In this document: positions 42,985-51,556 of the stretch, piece after piece | Position numbering within the stretch: the stretch's first letter is position 1 | Layout: each line of letters opens with the position of its first letter | Assembly (NCBI GenBank): GCA_963704535.1 | Contig: OY969916.1 | Span: 10,788,001-10,852,000, forward strand | Source: G963704535 sp963704535 | GTDB lineage: Bacteria > Chloroflexota > Chloroflexia > Chloroflexales > Roseiflexaceae | Reading direction: 5' to 3' | DNA: 64,000 bases | Notes under the pieces: model-generated | What the model saw: only the letters and a program-made list of their open reading frames with translations | The model's database searches: none | Told to the model about the DNA's origin: nothing | Translations under genes and position numbers: made by a program

Positions 42985-43092
42985 TCTCAGAAACCGTTTG
43001 AAAAGGGCATTGTCTCGCCTACGATCTGTGGTGTAAAGGGGATTCTTGAGGGGCGGCCCCCTCAAACTCCCCCTTTTCAAATAGTCTCTCAG
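42985..43092. repeat. MITE-like element, family A
   Basis: Terminal repeats CTCAGAAACCGTTTGAAAAG and the complementary CTTTTCAAATAGTCTCTCAG enclose TTGAGGGGCGGCCCCCTCAA as a core palindrome. The stop codon of the solute-binding protein gene (TGA, 43091-43089) is supplied by the right end. Confidence 0.8.
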
Positions 43093-44414
43093 GTTGCCAT
43101 ACACGCCATCGCCTGCTCCTGCATCCTCCCCACCGCCTCCTCCTGCGTCTGCTCGCCCAGCAGCACCGACGGAAGCCCGGCCTTGATCGCGTCCCAGGCG
43201 CAGCGCAGCCCTTTGATTGGCGGGAGGCCGTGAGCGCCTTCCGCCTGCGCGGCGGCGGCCGCCAGCGCCGGGCTCGCGGCCACCGCTGGGTCGGCCAGGC
43301 CGGCGCGTAGGGCCGGCAGCCAGCCCAGGTCGCGGGCGATGCGCGCCTGCATGGCCGGCTGCGTCAGCGCGAGGCCGATGGCGCGGGCCTGATCGATGCG
43401 GGCGCCAGCAAGCGTTTTACTGTACATAAGATAGATGCCGCCCAGCGGCGGCGCGGCCACCCGGCCGGTCGCCGGCACGATCGGCAGCGGGGCGACGGCG
43501 AGGTCGAGCGTCTCGGAGTACTGGCGGTAGCCTTCCAACGCCCAGTCGCCGTCGATCGCGAACGCCGCGCGCCCCTGTGCGAACAGCGCGACGCCCTCCA
43601 CGTAGGTCGATGGCGGCGGTGGGCCGGACGGGCGCAGCTCCTTGAGCAGGTTCAGCGCGGCGAGCATCTCCGGCGTGACGAGGGTGGGTGTGCCGTCCGG
43701 CGCGGTGGCCGAGCCCCCGAAGCCCGTCAGCCAGGCGGCGAACCAGCGCGGCTCGGCCCAGCCGGCCACCAGGCCATATTGATCGCCGGTGGTCAGCGCG
43801 CGGGCGCGGGCGATCAGCTCGTCGGTCGTCCTGGGGGGCGCGTCGACCAGGCGGCGGTTGTAGAGCAGCAGCAAAGAGCCGAGCGTGGCGAGCGGCGTCC
43901 CCCAGCGCTGCCCGTCGAGCGTGGCGCCCTCAATCGCCGCCGGTAGGAACGCGCCTGCGTCCATCCCATCGACGGTCGGCTGCAAGATGCCGTCGCGCTG
44001 TAACAGCCCCAGATCGTCCTGTGTGCCCAGGAGGATATCGGGCTGGAGCAGGCCGGCCAGCGCATTGGCGCGGATGTCGGCGTACAGCCCATCGGCGCTT
44101 TTGCCGACCACGGCCACCTCGATGCCGGCCGGCTGGCTCACCTCGGCGATGAGCCGCTCCAACGCCTCAAGTTGCGGCCCGGTGGCGGTGGCCCAGAGCA
44201 CGAGCGCACTGGGCGGCGGCTCCTGCTCGGCCAGCACCGTGACGGCGGGCGTCGCGGTCGGGATGCGTGTCGGAGTGCGGGTTGGGCCGACCGTCGCGGA
44301 TGCGGCAGCCAGCGGGGTCGGCCGGGTTGGCTCAGGCTCAGGGCCGCAGGCCGCCAGCAGGGCCAGCAGGATGACGATCAGCAGGCTGGCGCTCCAGCGC
44401 TGGGGAACTCCCAT
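43089..44414 (-). CDS. Extracellular solute-binding lipoprotein (ABC transporter family 1-like)
   Basis: A 441-residue protein from ATG 44414 (MGVPQRWSAS); longer starts lack a signal peptide. Signal peptide with lipobox LLAACG, then a TP-rich linker (PTRTPTRIPTATP). The binding fold has VLWATATGPQLEALERLIAE, DILLGTQDDLGLLQRDG, WGTPLATLGSLLLLYNRRL and FAQGRAAFAIDGDWAL, all typical of sugar-type solute-binding proteins. No permease or ATPase genes are adjacent, so it is an orphan. Its 3' end is bounded by a family A element. Confidence 0.82.
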   Translation of the reverse strand: MGVPQRWSASLLIVILLALLAACGPEPEPTRPTPLAAASATVGPTRTPTRIPTATPAVTVLAEQEPPPSALVLWATATGPQLEALERLIAEVSQPAGIEVAVVGKSADGLYADIRANALAGLLQPDILLGTQDDLGLLQRDGILQPTVDGMDAGAFLPAAIEGATLDGQRWGTPLATLGSLLLLYNRRLVDAPPRTTDELIARARALTTGDQYGLVAGWAEPRWFAAWLTGFGGSATAPDGTPTLVTPEMLAALNLLKELRPSGPPPPSTYVEGVALFAQGRAAFAIDGDWALEGYRQYSETLDLAVAPLPIVPATGRVAAPPLGGIYLMYSKTLAGARIDQARAIGLALTQPAMQARIARDLGWLPALRAGLADPAVAASPALAAAAAQAEGAHGLPPIKGLRCAWDAIKAGLPSVLLGEQTQEEAVGRMQEQAMACMAT

Positions 44415-44430
44415 GGGATCGATCTCTCCA

Positions 44431-45282
44431 CTACCCGCGCACGCGCGCCACGACCTCGTCGGCGACGCGCCGCACGATCCCATCCGGGTAGGGGTAGCGC
44501 AGGTCGAGGATCAGGTGGGTCGCGCCGGCGTCCACGAAGCTCTGCGCGGTCTGGACGGTACTATCCAGGTCGTCGTAGTTGACCTGGAGTTGGACCGACA
44601 GCTCGATCTCGGTCGGGTCGCGCCCAACCTCGGCGCAGTGCTCGTGGAGAATGCCGACCTTGCGGGTGAACTGCTCGACCGGCCCGCCGGCGAAGTTCCA
44701 GACATCGGCGTAGCGGGCCACCACGCGCAGCGTGAGTTGCTCGCCGCCGCCGCCGATCACGAAGGGCGGGTAGGGCTTCTGCACCGGCTTGGGCTCGCAG
44801 CGGGCCTCTTTGAGCTGGTAGTAGCGCCCGTCGAAGTCGGTCAGGTGCTGGGTGAACAGTCGCTTGGTGATCTCGCAGGCTTCGCCAAGGCGCCGGATGC
44901 GCTCGCCGGGCGCGTAGAGCGGGATGCCCATGCTGGTGTGCTCGTACTCGTTCCAGCCGGCGCCGATGCCAAAGTCCAGCCGGCCATTGGAGATGACATC
45001 CACCGTCGCGGCCATGTGGGCATGCACGGCCGGGTGGCGGTAGGTGTTGCCGGTGACCATCAGGCCGACGCGCAGGCGGGTGGTCTGGGCGGCGAAGGCC
45101 GACAGCAGCGTCCAGCCCTCGAAGCATGGCCCGTCGAGGTCGCTGAAGATCGGCGCGAAATGATCGAACAGCCAGGCGTGCTCAAAGACCGGCGTGGCGT
45201 CGGCCTCCTTCCAGACCGCCAGCATCGCCTCGTAGGTCGTGTGCTGCGGCGCGGTCTTGATCCCAAAGCGGAGCTTTGCCAT
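44431..45282 (-). CDS. LLM class (luciferase-like, F420/flavin) oxidoreductase
   Basis: A 283-residue TIM-barrel protein of the luciferase-like monooxygenase family, F420-dependent type by its overall pattern: MAKLRFGIKTAPQ, RVGLMVTGNTYRHPAVHAHM, NGRLDFGIGAGWNEYEH, ERIRRLGEACEITKRLF and PPFVIGGGGEQLTLRVVARY. Soluble, cytoplasmic. It follows the GT-C gene by 1 bp and precedes the solute-binding protein by 16 bp, so the three probably share a transcript. Substrate not predictable. Confidence 0.88.
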   Translation of the reverse strand: MAKLRFGIKTAPQHTTYEAMLAVWKEADATPVFEHAWLFDHFAPIFSDLDGPCFEGWTLLSAFAAQTTRLRVGLMVTGNTYRHPAVHAHMAATVDVISNGRLDFGIGAGWNEYEHTSMGIPLYAPGERIRRLGEACEITKRLFTQHLTDFDGRYYQLKEARCEPKPVQKPYPPFVIGGGGEQLTLRVVARYADVWNFAGGPVEQFTRKVGILHEHCAEVGRDPTEIELSVQLQVNYDDLDSTVQTAQSFVDAGATHLILDLRYPYPDGIVRRVADEVVARVRG

Positions 45283-45283
45283 C

Positions 45284-47539
45284 TCAAACTCTCCCTTTCA
45301 GAAAGTCACCCAGGTGTTGTCCACCGACTCGGTCGCCCGCGTGGGCATGTGCAATGTGAGGCTCGGACTGCGGCGGCATTATTGTAACATGATCTTTGGG
45401 CGCGCCCGACGCTGCACTGCCCACAATCTCAACCTCGCCCAGCAGCACGCGGTTTTCGCCAATCGCCGCTTCCCCTTTTACGGCGAGGCGCGCGGCGGGT
45501 GAGCTATCGCCTGGCCGGTAGAGGCCAAGTAACAGCGTATAGCGCCCCGGTGGGAGATCAGGCGGTAGGATGATCGCGCGCTCGTCGTGGACCGGGTGCC
45601 CCGGCAGCCAGATGCTTGTCGGCACCCCACCCCCCAGTGGCGGGTAGTCGTCGCTCGCGACCGGCGGCTGGGTGCAATCGCGGCACAGGTGCAGAAATAC
45701 GCTGTAATCGGCGGATGGCTTGTGGGTAACATTCCAGAAGAGCGTGATCGGCAGCGTTCCGCCGGCCTGCATGACACCGTTAAACGGGTTGATCGTATAG
45801 CCGCGCAGGATGATCCCATCGTCGAATGTGGCCTGGCGCGCGATAGCTGGTTGCGGCGTTGCGGTGTTCAAGCCGTAGGGTTCGGGCGAGGCCTGGCAGA
45901 AGACGTGGACTCCATTGAAGCGCGCGCTGCCGCAGGGCCACTTCTGCTGCTCCCAGCTATACTGGTAGTACAGCCCGACCAGGCCATACTCATCCTGGGG
46001 CGCGGGCGGCCGGTCGACGGTGCGGGCGTGGAAGGGGGCGATCAGCAGGAACGAGCGGAGATGGCCTTGGAGTTGCCGTTCGCGGCTGGTATCCCAGTCC
46101 TTTGCGCTATAGGCGGTTTGGCCCTGCTTGAAGGCATCGAAGGTGATTGGTTCCGGCAGCGAATCCAGGCTGCTGTATCGTGAATAGTAGTACCAGGCCG
46201 GGCGAATGTAGCCCGGATGCAGGATGATCGCGTCGTCGGGGTGGGCGCGCTGGGCGATCAGGCGCACCGCTTCGCGGAACTGTTCTTTGACCGGCGATCC
46301 GCTCCATAATCCAAGTGGGGCCTGAAAGAGCATGACCAAGCCGACCAGGACGGTCGCGGCAGGGACGAGCCAGCTAGGCACGGAGCGCAGCGCCACTGCT
46401 CTGATCGAGGGATAGCTGAGTAGCAGGAACCAGGCCGGGTAGACGATCATTAGGTAGCGTGGCTCGTAGAGGCGGGTCCACCAGAGCTGGGCGAGGAATA
46501 AGATCAGCGGCACGCCGGCGCAGCAGAGCAGCGCGAGGGCGCGTTGGTGGCCCCGCCAGGCATCCTTGAGCAGCGTCAACAGGCCCCAGGTTGCGAGCAC
46601 GGCACTGGGTATGAGCCAGAGCCACGATACCTCATATGGGTTGCGATCAAGCGCAAACCGCCAGATAGTGATCTGCGCCGCCTCAAGCGGCCCGACGGCA
46701 TGATGTGCCCCGGTGATCGCGTCTTCGTAGCGCAGGCCGTGGCGTAGCTGCTCGACGACGAGGAGACTCAATCCGCATAACACGACGCCTGCTGCTATTC
46801 GTAGTGCGAGCCTGCGCCGCGCCGGATCACCGGCGACCACCCAGGCGAAGGCGCATCCCAGCAGCAGGAGCACGGCAAAGCGATGAACAAACAGGCTGAT
46901 CAGCGCCACGCCGGCGCAGGCGAGCCAGTGTGCCGGGCCGCAGCGATCGACGCCGCGGCGCAAGGTGCGGAAGAGTAGCCAGACCGTCGCGGCGGAGGTC
47001 AGCAGCAGCAGGCTGTAGGTTTTCACCTCCTGGGCGTACCAGATGGCAAACGGGGCGGTCAGGCATAGCATCGCACAGACGATCGCGCCTGGCGCGAACC
47101 AGGACGCTTGGCCTGGCGTCCCGGCCTGAGACGGCCCAGGGTCCTTGGCCATCTCCCAGGCGGCGAAATACATGATCGACACGGCGGCCGCGCCCACCAC
47201 GGCGGAGGGCAGGCGCAGCGCCGCCTCAGAGTCGCCGGCGGCGGCCACCCAAGCCTTGAGCAGCAGATGGTAGAGCGGATAGGCCGAGTTACTCTGCCAC
47301 AAGGCATCCCACAATGTGGTCCAATCCGTCGTGCGTACCAGCCACCAGGTGTTCAGCTCATCAAGCCAGAGACTCTGGACGTCCAGGCGGTACAGGCGCG
47401 AGACCAGCGCTAGGGCGAAGAGCACGATGCCGCACCACAGGGGTGAGACGGAGACGCGAGACGCGGATCGCGACAGCCAGCGTTGGAACGGGGAGACGCG
47501 GGCTACGTAGGCCGGCTCATGGTTCTGTTGCTTGAGCAT
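45284..47539 (-). CDS. GT39/GT-C type polytopic glycosyltransferase
   Basis: A 751-residue protein. The first helix (LWCGIVLFALALVSRLYRL) is followed by LWLDELNTWWLV, the acidic loop motif of GT-C/PMT-like transferases (D-E-x4-W). Then come about ten helices and a C-terminal beta-rich domain of about 250 residues (GGTLPITLFWNVTHKPSADY, LPPGRYTLLLGLYRPGD) resembling domains of envelope glycosyltransferases. Probably transfers sugar from a lipid carrier outside the membrane. The first gene of a three-gene minus-strand unit. Confidence 0.78.
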   Translation of the reverse strand: MLKQQNHEPAYVARVSPFQRWLSRSASRVSVSPLWCGIVLFALALVSRLYRLDVQSLWLDELNTWWLVRTTDWTTLWDALWQSNSAYPLYHLLLKAWVAAAGDSEAALRLPSAVVGAAAVSIMYFAAWEMAKDPGPSQAGTPGQASWFAPGAIVCAMLCLTAPFAIWYAQEVKTYSLLLLTSAATVWLLFRTLRRGVDRCGPAHWLACAGVALISLFVHRFAVLLLLGCAFAWVVAGDPARRRLALRIAAGVVLCGLSLLVVEQLRHGLRYEDAITGAHHAVGPLEAAQITIWRFALDRNPYEVSWLWLIPSAVLATWGLLTLLKDAWRGHQRALALLCCAGVPLILFLAQLWWTRLYEPRYLMIVYPAWFLLLSYPSIRAVALRSVPSWLVPAATVLVGLVMLFQAPLGLWSGSPVKEQFREAVRLIAQRAHPDDAIILHPGYIRPAWYYYSRYSSLDSLPEPITFDAFKQGQTAYSAKDWDTSRERQLQGHLRSFLLIAPFHARTVDRPPAPQDEYGLVGLYYQYSWEQQKWPCGSARFNGVHVFCQASPEPYGLNTATPQPAIARQATFDDGIILRGYTINPFNGVMQAGGTLPITLFWNVTHKPSADYSVFLHLCRDCTQPPVASDDYPPLGGGVPTSIWLPGHPVHDERAIILPPDLPPGRYTLLLGLYRPGDSSPAARLAVKGEAAIGENRVLLGEVEIVGSAASGAPKDHVTIMPPQSEPHIAHAHAGDRVGGQHLGDFLKGRV

Positions 47540-47548
47540 AATGATAAC

Positions 47549-47567
47549 GCCGGCGCCCCGCGCCGGC
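47549..47567 (-). other. Small GC hairpin upstream of the GT-C gene
   Basis: GCCGGCGC, loop CCC, GCGCCGGC. It lies about 10 bases upstream of the start codon on the minus strand. Could affect translation initiation. Nothing else is recognisable in 47540-47776 apart from a 6-bp GGCGCT/AGCGCC hairpin. Confidence 0.35.
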
Positions 47568-47776
47568 GCATAGGTGCGAAATTGTAGGCGCTTCCATAGC
47601 CGACAGTATACTACAAGTTGAACGAAGCGCTATATGTAGGGGTGTGTTCCCTAAGGCGCTGTAGCTGACGCCGCAAGCGGCCCTAAGATCGCGCGCATTT
47701 TGAAAGAAGGATTCGGCCCGACTGTCGTCGCGAACTATAGGTGCGGCGCTGCTCAGCGCCAAGCCGTTGGGCGACG

Positions 47777-48484
47777 CTATGAAACACCCATCCTCTTCTG
47801 TAGATCTGCGATTTCTCTCCGTTGACTTTCTTTCTCTGCCCGACGCACTTCTCTCCAGGCATTGTTTATCGTTTCGACTTCTTTTGGCATATTTTTATAT
47901 GCCAAACCAATCCTAATCAAGAAAGACAGATTCACAAGTACGACAGCGACAACCACAATTTGAACATATGCCGCCATACTCGCAATATATATTGTATACA
48001 TGATGAGTAACAGATTGATGCAGATAATAACAGTGTATATAATTCCATACCCATACATCAAATTCAAACTGCTATGTGTCTCTCGAAAAGATACAAGTCG
48101 CGTCTCCCATTTTAATCCAATTATATCGTGTTCGATGAATTCGCGTAAGTACGATGCAGCAATCACTGTTCCTCGATAGCGGGACAGGTTAATCCAAAGA
48201 CCTATCACACCAATAAATGCGACTATTAGATTTATTAATACTCTCTGCGTATATTCGACGTCCTTGTCGAGTGAAAAAATCATAAATGTACCTGACAAAG
48301 CCAGGAAACCTGATATGAGTTGTGTTGTGAATTGACTATTTTGACTCATCTCAGTTCGCAAGCTTGTATATTCCGCTAGGAGATCTGTACGTTTGGTTAT
48401 CGATTGCTGAAGTAAGTTGCCAAGAAGTGCGTTTGAGACATGACTAGGCTGTTGCTCTGAAGTTGCGGTCTGTGGATTACTCAT
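47777..48484 (-). CDS. Four-helix membrane protein of unknown function, AT-rich
   Basis: A 235-residue protein from ATG 48484 (MSNPQTATSE) with Shine-Dalgarno GAGGAG. A helical cytoplasmic N-terminus is followed by two helix pairs (FTTQLISGFLALSGTFMIF, VLINLIVAFIGVIGLWINL; YTVIICINLLLIMYTIYI, VQIVVVAVVLVNLSFLIRI) and a charged C-terminal helix (AWREVRRAEKESQRREIADL). Base composition is clearly AT-richer than its neighbours, suggesting recent transfer. The layout recalls small membrane effectors such as SLATT proteins, but no diagnostic motif is seen. A family D mobile element lies just upstream and may provide its promoter. Confidence 0.6.
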   Translation of the reverse strand: MSNPQTATSEQQPSHVSNALLGNLLQQSITKRTDLLAEYTSLRTEMSQNSQFTTQLISGFLALSGTFMIFSLDKDVEYTQRVLINLIVAFIGVIGLWINLSRYRGTVIAASYLREFIEHDIIGLKWETRLVSFRETHSSLNLMYGYGIIYTVIICINLLLIMYTIYIASMAAYVQIVVVAVVLVNLSFLIRIGLAYKNMPKEVETINNAWREVRRAEKESQRREIADLQKRMGVS

Positions 48485-48501
48485 ACCGAGCTCCTCATGT
48501 G

Positions 48502-48597
48502 ATATAGCAATCCTACCTGGGTTGTAAAGTGGAAATGGGTTTCTGTGGGGGCTCCCCCACACCCCCTTTTACAACTCATTTAGGAATGCTATATAAT
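48502..48597. repeat. MITE family D element with outward promoter-like ends
   Basis: Left end ATAGCAATCCTAC then TTGTAAA. Right end TTTACAACTCATTTAGGAAT then GCTATATAAT. Centre GTGGGGGCTCCCCCAC. Each end reads TTTACA, about 16 bp, TGC-TATATN in the outward direction, i.e. toward the genes at 48484 (minus) and 48738 (plus). Confidence 0.7.
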
Positions 48598-48737
48598 GTC
48601 GAGAACGATGGGTACGACTGTCACGCGAAAGTATCTACGTACACTATGGGTATCGGTTTCAAATTCTCTATCCGTCGCCCAACAACGGCGGTGAATGGAT
48701 ATCGTAGTAGTGGACCTCATGCAGAAGGAGAAAAGCG

Positions 48738-49202
48738 ATGGCGGCAAGGACGAGTAGCGGCGATTCACTGGAGGGCCTGAAGCCGTTGGTTGGCGAGTGG
48801 AGACTGGTGGCCACCTTCAAGGACGCGCCGCCCGCCGATGACGGCGCCCGTGTCACCTTCGAGTGGTTGCCCGGCGAGCGGTTCCTGATCCAGCGCTGGG
48901 AGGTCCCGATTGAGGAGGCGCCCGACGGGATCGCGATCATCGGCCCCGATCCCGAGCGCGAGGGCAACTACCTCCAGCACTACTTCGACACGCGCGGCGT
49001 CGCTCGCGTCTACAAGATGAGCTTTGAGAACGGGATCTGGAAACTGTGGCGAGACAGGGCGGACTTCTCGCCGCTCGACTTCTCCCAGCGCTACACCGGC
49101 ACCTTCAGCGATGACGGCAAGACCATCGCCGGTGCCTGGGAGATCTGCCACGACGGCAAGACCTGGGAGCACGACTTCGACCTCTCCTACACCAAGGCAT
49201 GA
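48738..49202 (+). CDS. Small lipocalin-like protein (DUF1579-like)
   Basis: A 154-residue protein with Shine-Dalgarno AAGGAG. Beta-rich, starting LKPLVGEWRLVATFKD. It continues with VTFEWLPGERFLIQRWEV and ends YTGTFSDDGKTIAGAWEICH and GKTWEHDFDLSYTKA, the calycin-type pattern of DUF1579-like proteins where an 'experiment-like' repeated WxG…W core occurs. No signal peptide. Could bind a small hydrophobic ligand. The DHFR-like gene follows on the same strand 117 bp downstream. Confidence 0.65.
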   Translation: MAARTSSGDSLEGLKPLVGEWRLVATFKDAPPADDGARVTFEWLPGERFLIQRWEVPIEEAPDGIAIIGPDPEREGNYLQHYFDTRGVARVYKMSFENGIWKLWRDRADFSPLDFSQRYTGTFSDDGKTIAGAWEICHDGKTWEHDFDLSYTKA

Positions 49203-49319
49203 TGAGGTAGCTGAACCGCACCCATTGGGCGGCCCTTACCGAGCCCTAGATCGGCGGCCATTCCGCCGCTGGCCCTATAAGTGCTCACACCAAGCACCAA
49301 GCGCAACAGGAGGACCATC

Positions 49320-49880
49320 ATGGCGAAGCTGATCTACGCGGCGATCGCGTCGCTTGACGGCTATATCGAGGACGAGAGCGGCAAGTTCGACTGGGCTATG
49401 CCGGATGAGGAGGTGCATGCCTTCATCAATGATCTTGAACGATCGGTCGGTACCTACCTCTACGGACGTAGGATGTACGAAACGATGATCGGCTGGGAGA
49501 CTGATCATACCCTCGCCGACCAATCGCCGCTCATGCGGGACTTCGCCCAGATCTGGCAGTCGGCTGACAAGATCGTTTACTCCAAGACGCTTGAAGCCGC
49601 AGCTACAACCAGGACCCGTATCGAGCGAGACTTCGAGCCCAAAGCCGTCCGGCAGATGATTGCGTCTGCGGAACGTGACATCGCGGTTGGCGGCCCCAAT
49701 CTCGCCCACCACGCCTTCAAGGCCGGGTTGGTGGACGAATGCCACCTCTACATTGTGCCGGTCCTGGTGGGAGGTGGCAAACAATACCTCCCCAGCAATG
49801 TTCGCCTCAACCTCAAACTGCTAAACGTCCGTCATTTCGCCAATGGCACGGTTCATCTCCGCTACCATGTGGACAACTGA
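49320..49880 (+). CDS. Dihydrofolate reductase-like (RibD C-terminal domain) protein
   Basis: A 186-residue protein from the ATG at 49320, with AGGAGG directly upstream. The Rossmann-like DHFR/RibD_C fold shows MAKLIYAAIASLDGYIEDES, YLYGRRMYETMIGWE, DKIVYSKTLEAA, ERDIAVGGPNLAHHAFKAGL (NADPH binding) and HLYIVPVLVGGGKQYLPSN. Members of this family are usually annotated dihydrofolate reductase but lack the folate-reductase active-site set, and their true substrates are unknown. Confidence 0.85.
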   Translation: MAKLIYAAIASLDGYIEDESGKFDWAMPDEEVHAFINDLERSVGTYLYGRRMYETMIGWETDHTLADQSPLMRDFAQIWQSADKIVYSKTLEAAATTRTRIERDFEPKAVRQMIASAERDIAVGGPNLAHHAFKAGLVDECHLYIVPVLVGGGKQYLPSNVRLNLKLLNVRHFANGTVHLRYHVDN

Positions 49881-49991
49881 GGCGACCGCATCAGTGCGAC
49901 ATTGAGGAGAATAGCGACTGCGAGCACGATGTTCATTGGTTGCATAAGCACACGTACTTGTGGATTGTTACATCACGCTTCCATAGTAGCT

Positions 49992-50387
49992 CTACAACTC
50001 CAATTCAAGCAACTCGACCACCGCCGTCGCCTCCGGCCCGCCTGCCTTCGCGTGGACCAGCAGCGGAATGCCGTGCGGGCCTTTCACATCGCGCACGTCC
50101 GGGAACGCGTCGAGCGTGGCCCTGACGATCGCGACCTGGCCAAGCATGGCCGCCGCGAACAGATCGATGCGGGCGCCATGATCTAGGAGATAGCGGGCGA
50201 TATCGCGCCGGCCCATGTGCGCCGCGCCGCCCAGGCCGGTCTCCCAGTCGCCGCCGCCCCAGTCCCACGCCGCGTTGATCAGCGCCGGCTGCTCCTCCAG
50301 GAGCTGTTTGACCCGATCGAGGTCGCCGTGGGCAGCGCGAACGAAATCTTGAACCATGTCTGGTTTCAGTGCTGGTCCTCTGTCCAT
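49992..50387 (-). CDS. Ankyrin-repeat protein
   Basis: A 131-residue protein from ATG 50387 (MDRGPALKPDMV) with GAGGAGAT upstream. Three ankyrin-like repeats: FVRAAHGDLDRVKQLLEEQP, GGAAHMGRRDIARYLLDHGA and AAMLGQVAIVRATLDAFP. A Trp/Gly-rich loop (WDWGGGDWETGLGGA) sits between the first two. Cytoplasmic protein-protein interaction module; partner unknown. Confidence 0.75.
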   Translation of the reverse strand: MDRGPALKPDMVQDFVRAAHGDLDRVKQLLEEQPALINAAWDWGGGDWETGLGGAAHMGRRDIARYLLDHGARIDLFAAAMLGQVAIVRATLDAFPDVRDVKGPHGIPLLVHAKAGGPEATAVVELLELEL

Positions 50388-50426
50388 GTGATATCTCCTC
50401 ATTTAGACAAGGTTTCGGGTGACGCC

Positions 50427-50500
50427 GTTCTACTTTACAAAGTGGGTGGTGGGAGACTGAGGGGGCTGCCCCCTCAAACCCCCTTTTTTCCACGAGCGGT
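50427..50500. repeat. MITE-like element, family B
   Basis: CTACTTTACAAAGTGGGTGG, GAGACTGAGGGGGCTGCCCC and CCTCAAACCCCC, then a T-run. Located between the ankyrin gene start and the hydroxyacid dehydrogenase stop, ending about 5 bp from the latter. Confidence 0.75.
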
Positions 50501-50504
50501 ACTT

Positions 50505-51464
50505 TTAGTAGCCCGCCTGCTTGTCAACCAGGTTGATCAGCGGCTCACCGGCACGGTAGCGCCGTAGATTCTCTAGGAAGACGTCGATCGTGCGCATGGG
50601 CATGTGCGGCGAGGACCAGGAGATGTGCGGCGTGATCCAGACGTTTGGCGCCGTCCAGAGCGGGTGCTCGGGCGGGAGCGGCTCCTCCGGCAGCGCGTCC
50701 AGCCCAGCGCCGGCGATGCGGCCCTCGTGCAGCGCTGCCAGCAGCGCCGCGGTGTCGATGATTTGGCCGCGGGCGATGTTGATCAGGTAGGCGTCGGGCT
50801 TCATCCGCGCGAACGCGGCGGCGTCGACCATGCCGCTGGTCGCCTCGGTCAGCGGTAGGGCGATCACGATATAGTCGGCCTGGGGCAGCAGGTCGCGCCA
50901 GGCCCCCTCGCCGACGACCTGCTCGACCCCGTCGAGCGGCTGGGGGCGGCGGCGGCTGCCGTAGACGCGCATGCCGAACGCCGCCGCGCGCCGGGCCAGC
51001 GCCTGGCCGATCTGGCCCATCCCCAGGATCAGCAGCGTCTTGCCGTGCAACTCGCCCAGGCGCAGGCTTTTCACGCGCGCCCAGTCGTCGGCCGAGGTCA
51101 GCGTGGCCAGGTCGCGCGCCCGCTTGACGTGGCCCAGCATGAACATCATCACGAACTCGGCGATCGGGATCGCGTGGACGCCGGCCGAGTTGGTCAGCTC
51201 GATGTTGCGCTCCAGCAGCTCCGGGATCAGCAGGTTGTCGACGCCGGCGCTGGGGGTGTGCATCCAGCGCAGGCGCGGCGCGGCGGCCAGGATGCGCTTG
51301 AGCACGGGGACCGGCGTCCACCAGCGCAGGAACACCTCGGCGTCGGCCAGGTCCCCGTCGACCGCGCCCTCGTAGTCGGTATGGACGACGGCGCAGTCCG
51401 GGGCGACCTCGTGTAGGCGTGGCTCGACCTCGGCGGCGATGTTGTGGGGAATAATGAGTTTCAT
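50505..51464 (-). CDS. D-2-hydroxyacid dehydrogenase family protein
   Basis: A 319-residue NAD(P)-dependent oxidoreductase. The NAD site is LLILGMGQIGQALARRAAAF. Substrate and catalytic residues appear in TPSAGVDNLLIP, LINIARGQIIDTAALLAAL (Arg), LDALPEEPLPPEHPLW (Glu) and ITPHISW (His). Converts a 2-ketoacid/2-hydroxyacid pair; substrate unknown. Its 3' end is adjacent to a family B element. Confidence 0.9.
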   Translation of the reverse strand: MKLIIPHNIAAEVEPRLHEVAPDCAVVHTDYEGAVDGDLADAEVFLRWWTPVPVLKRILAAAPRLRWMHTPSAGVDNLLIPELLERNIELTNSAGVHAIPIAEFVMMFMLGHVKRARDLATLTSADDWARVKSLRLGELHGKTLLILGMGQIGQALARRAAAFGMRVYGSRRRPQPLDGVEQVVGEGAWRDLLPQADYIVIALPLTEATSGMVDAAAFARMKPDAYLINIARGQIIDTAALLAALHEGRIAGAGLDALPEEPLPPEHPLWTAPNVWITPHISWSSPHMPMRTIDVFLENLRRYRAGEPLINLVDKQAGY

Positions 51465-51477
51465 CTTCTTCTCTACA

Positions 51478-51556
51478 AGATGAAGGGGTGAAAGGGTGAA
51501 CGGGTGAACGGGTGAAAACCTCTCACCCGTTCACCCGTTCACCCCCTCACCCCTTC
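51478..51556. repeat. Inverted octamer array (GGGTGAAC / TTCACCCG)
   Basis: About four GGGGTGAA/GGGTGAAC units face four CACCCGTT/CACCCCTT units, forming a hairpin in the short gap between the dehydrogenase and the hydrolase. It overlaps the last codons of the hydrolase. Confidence 0.8.
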
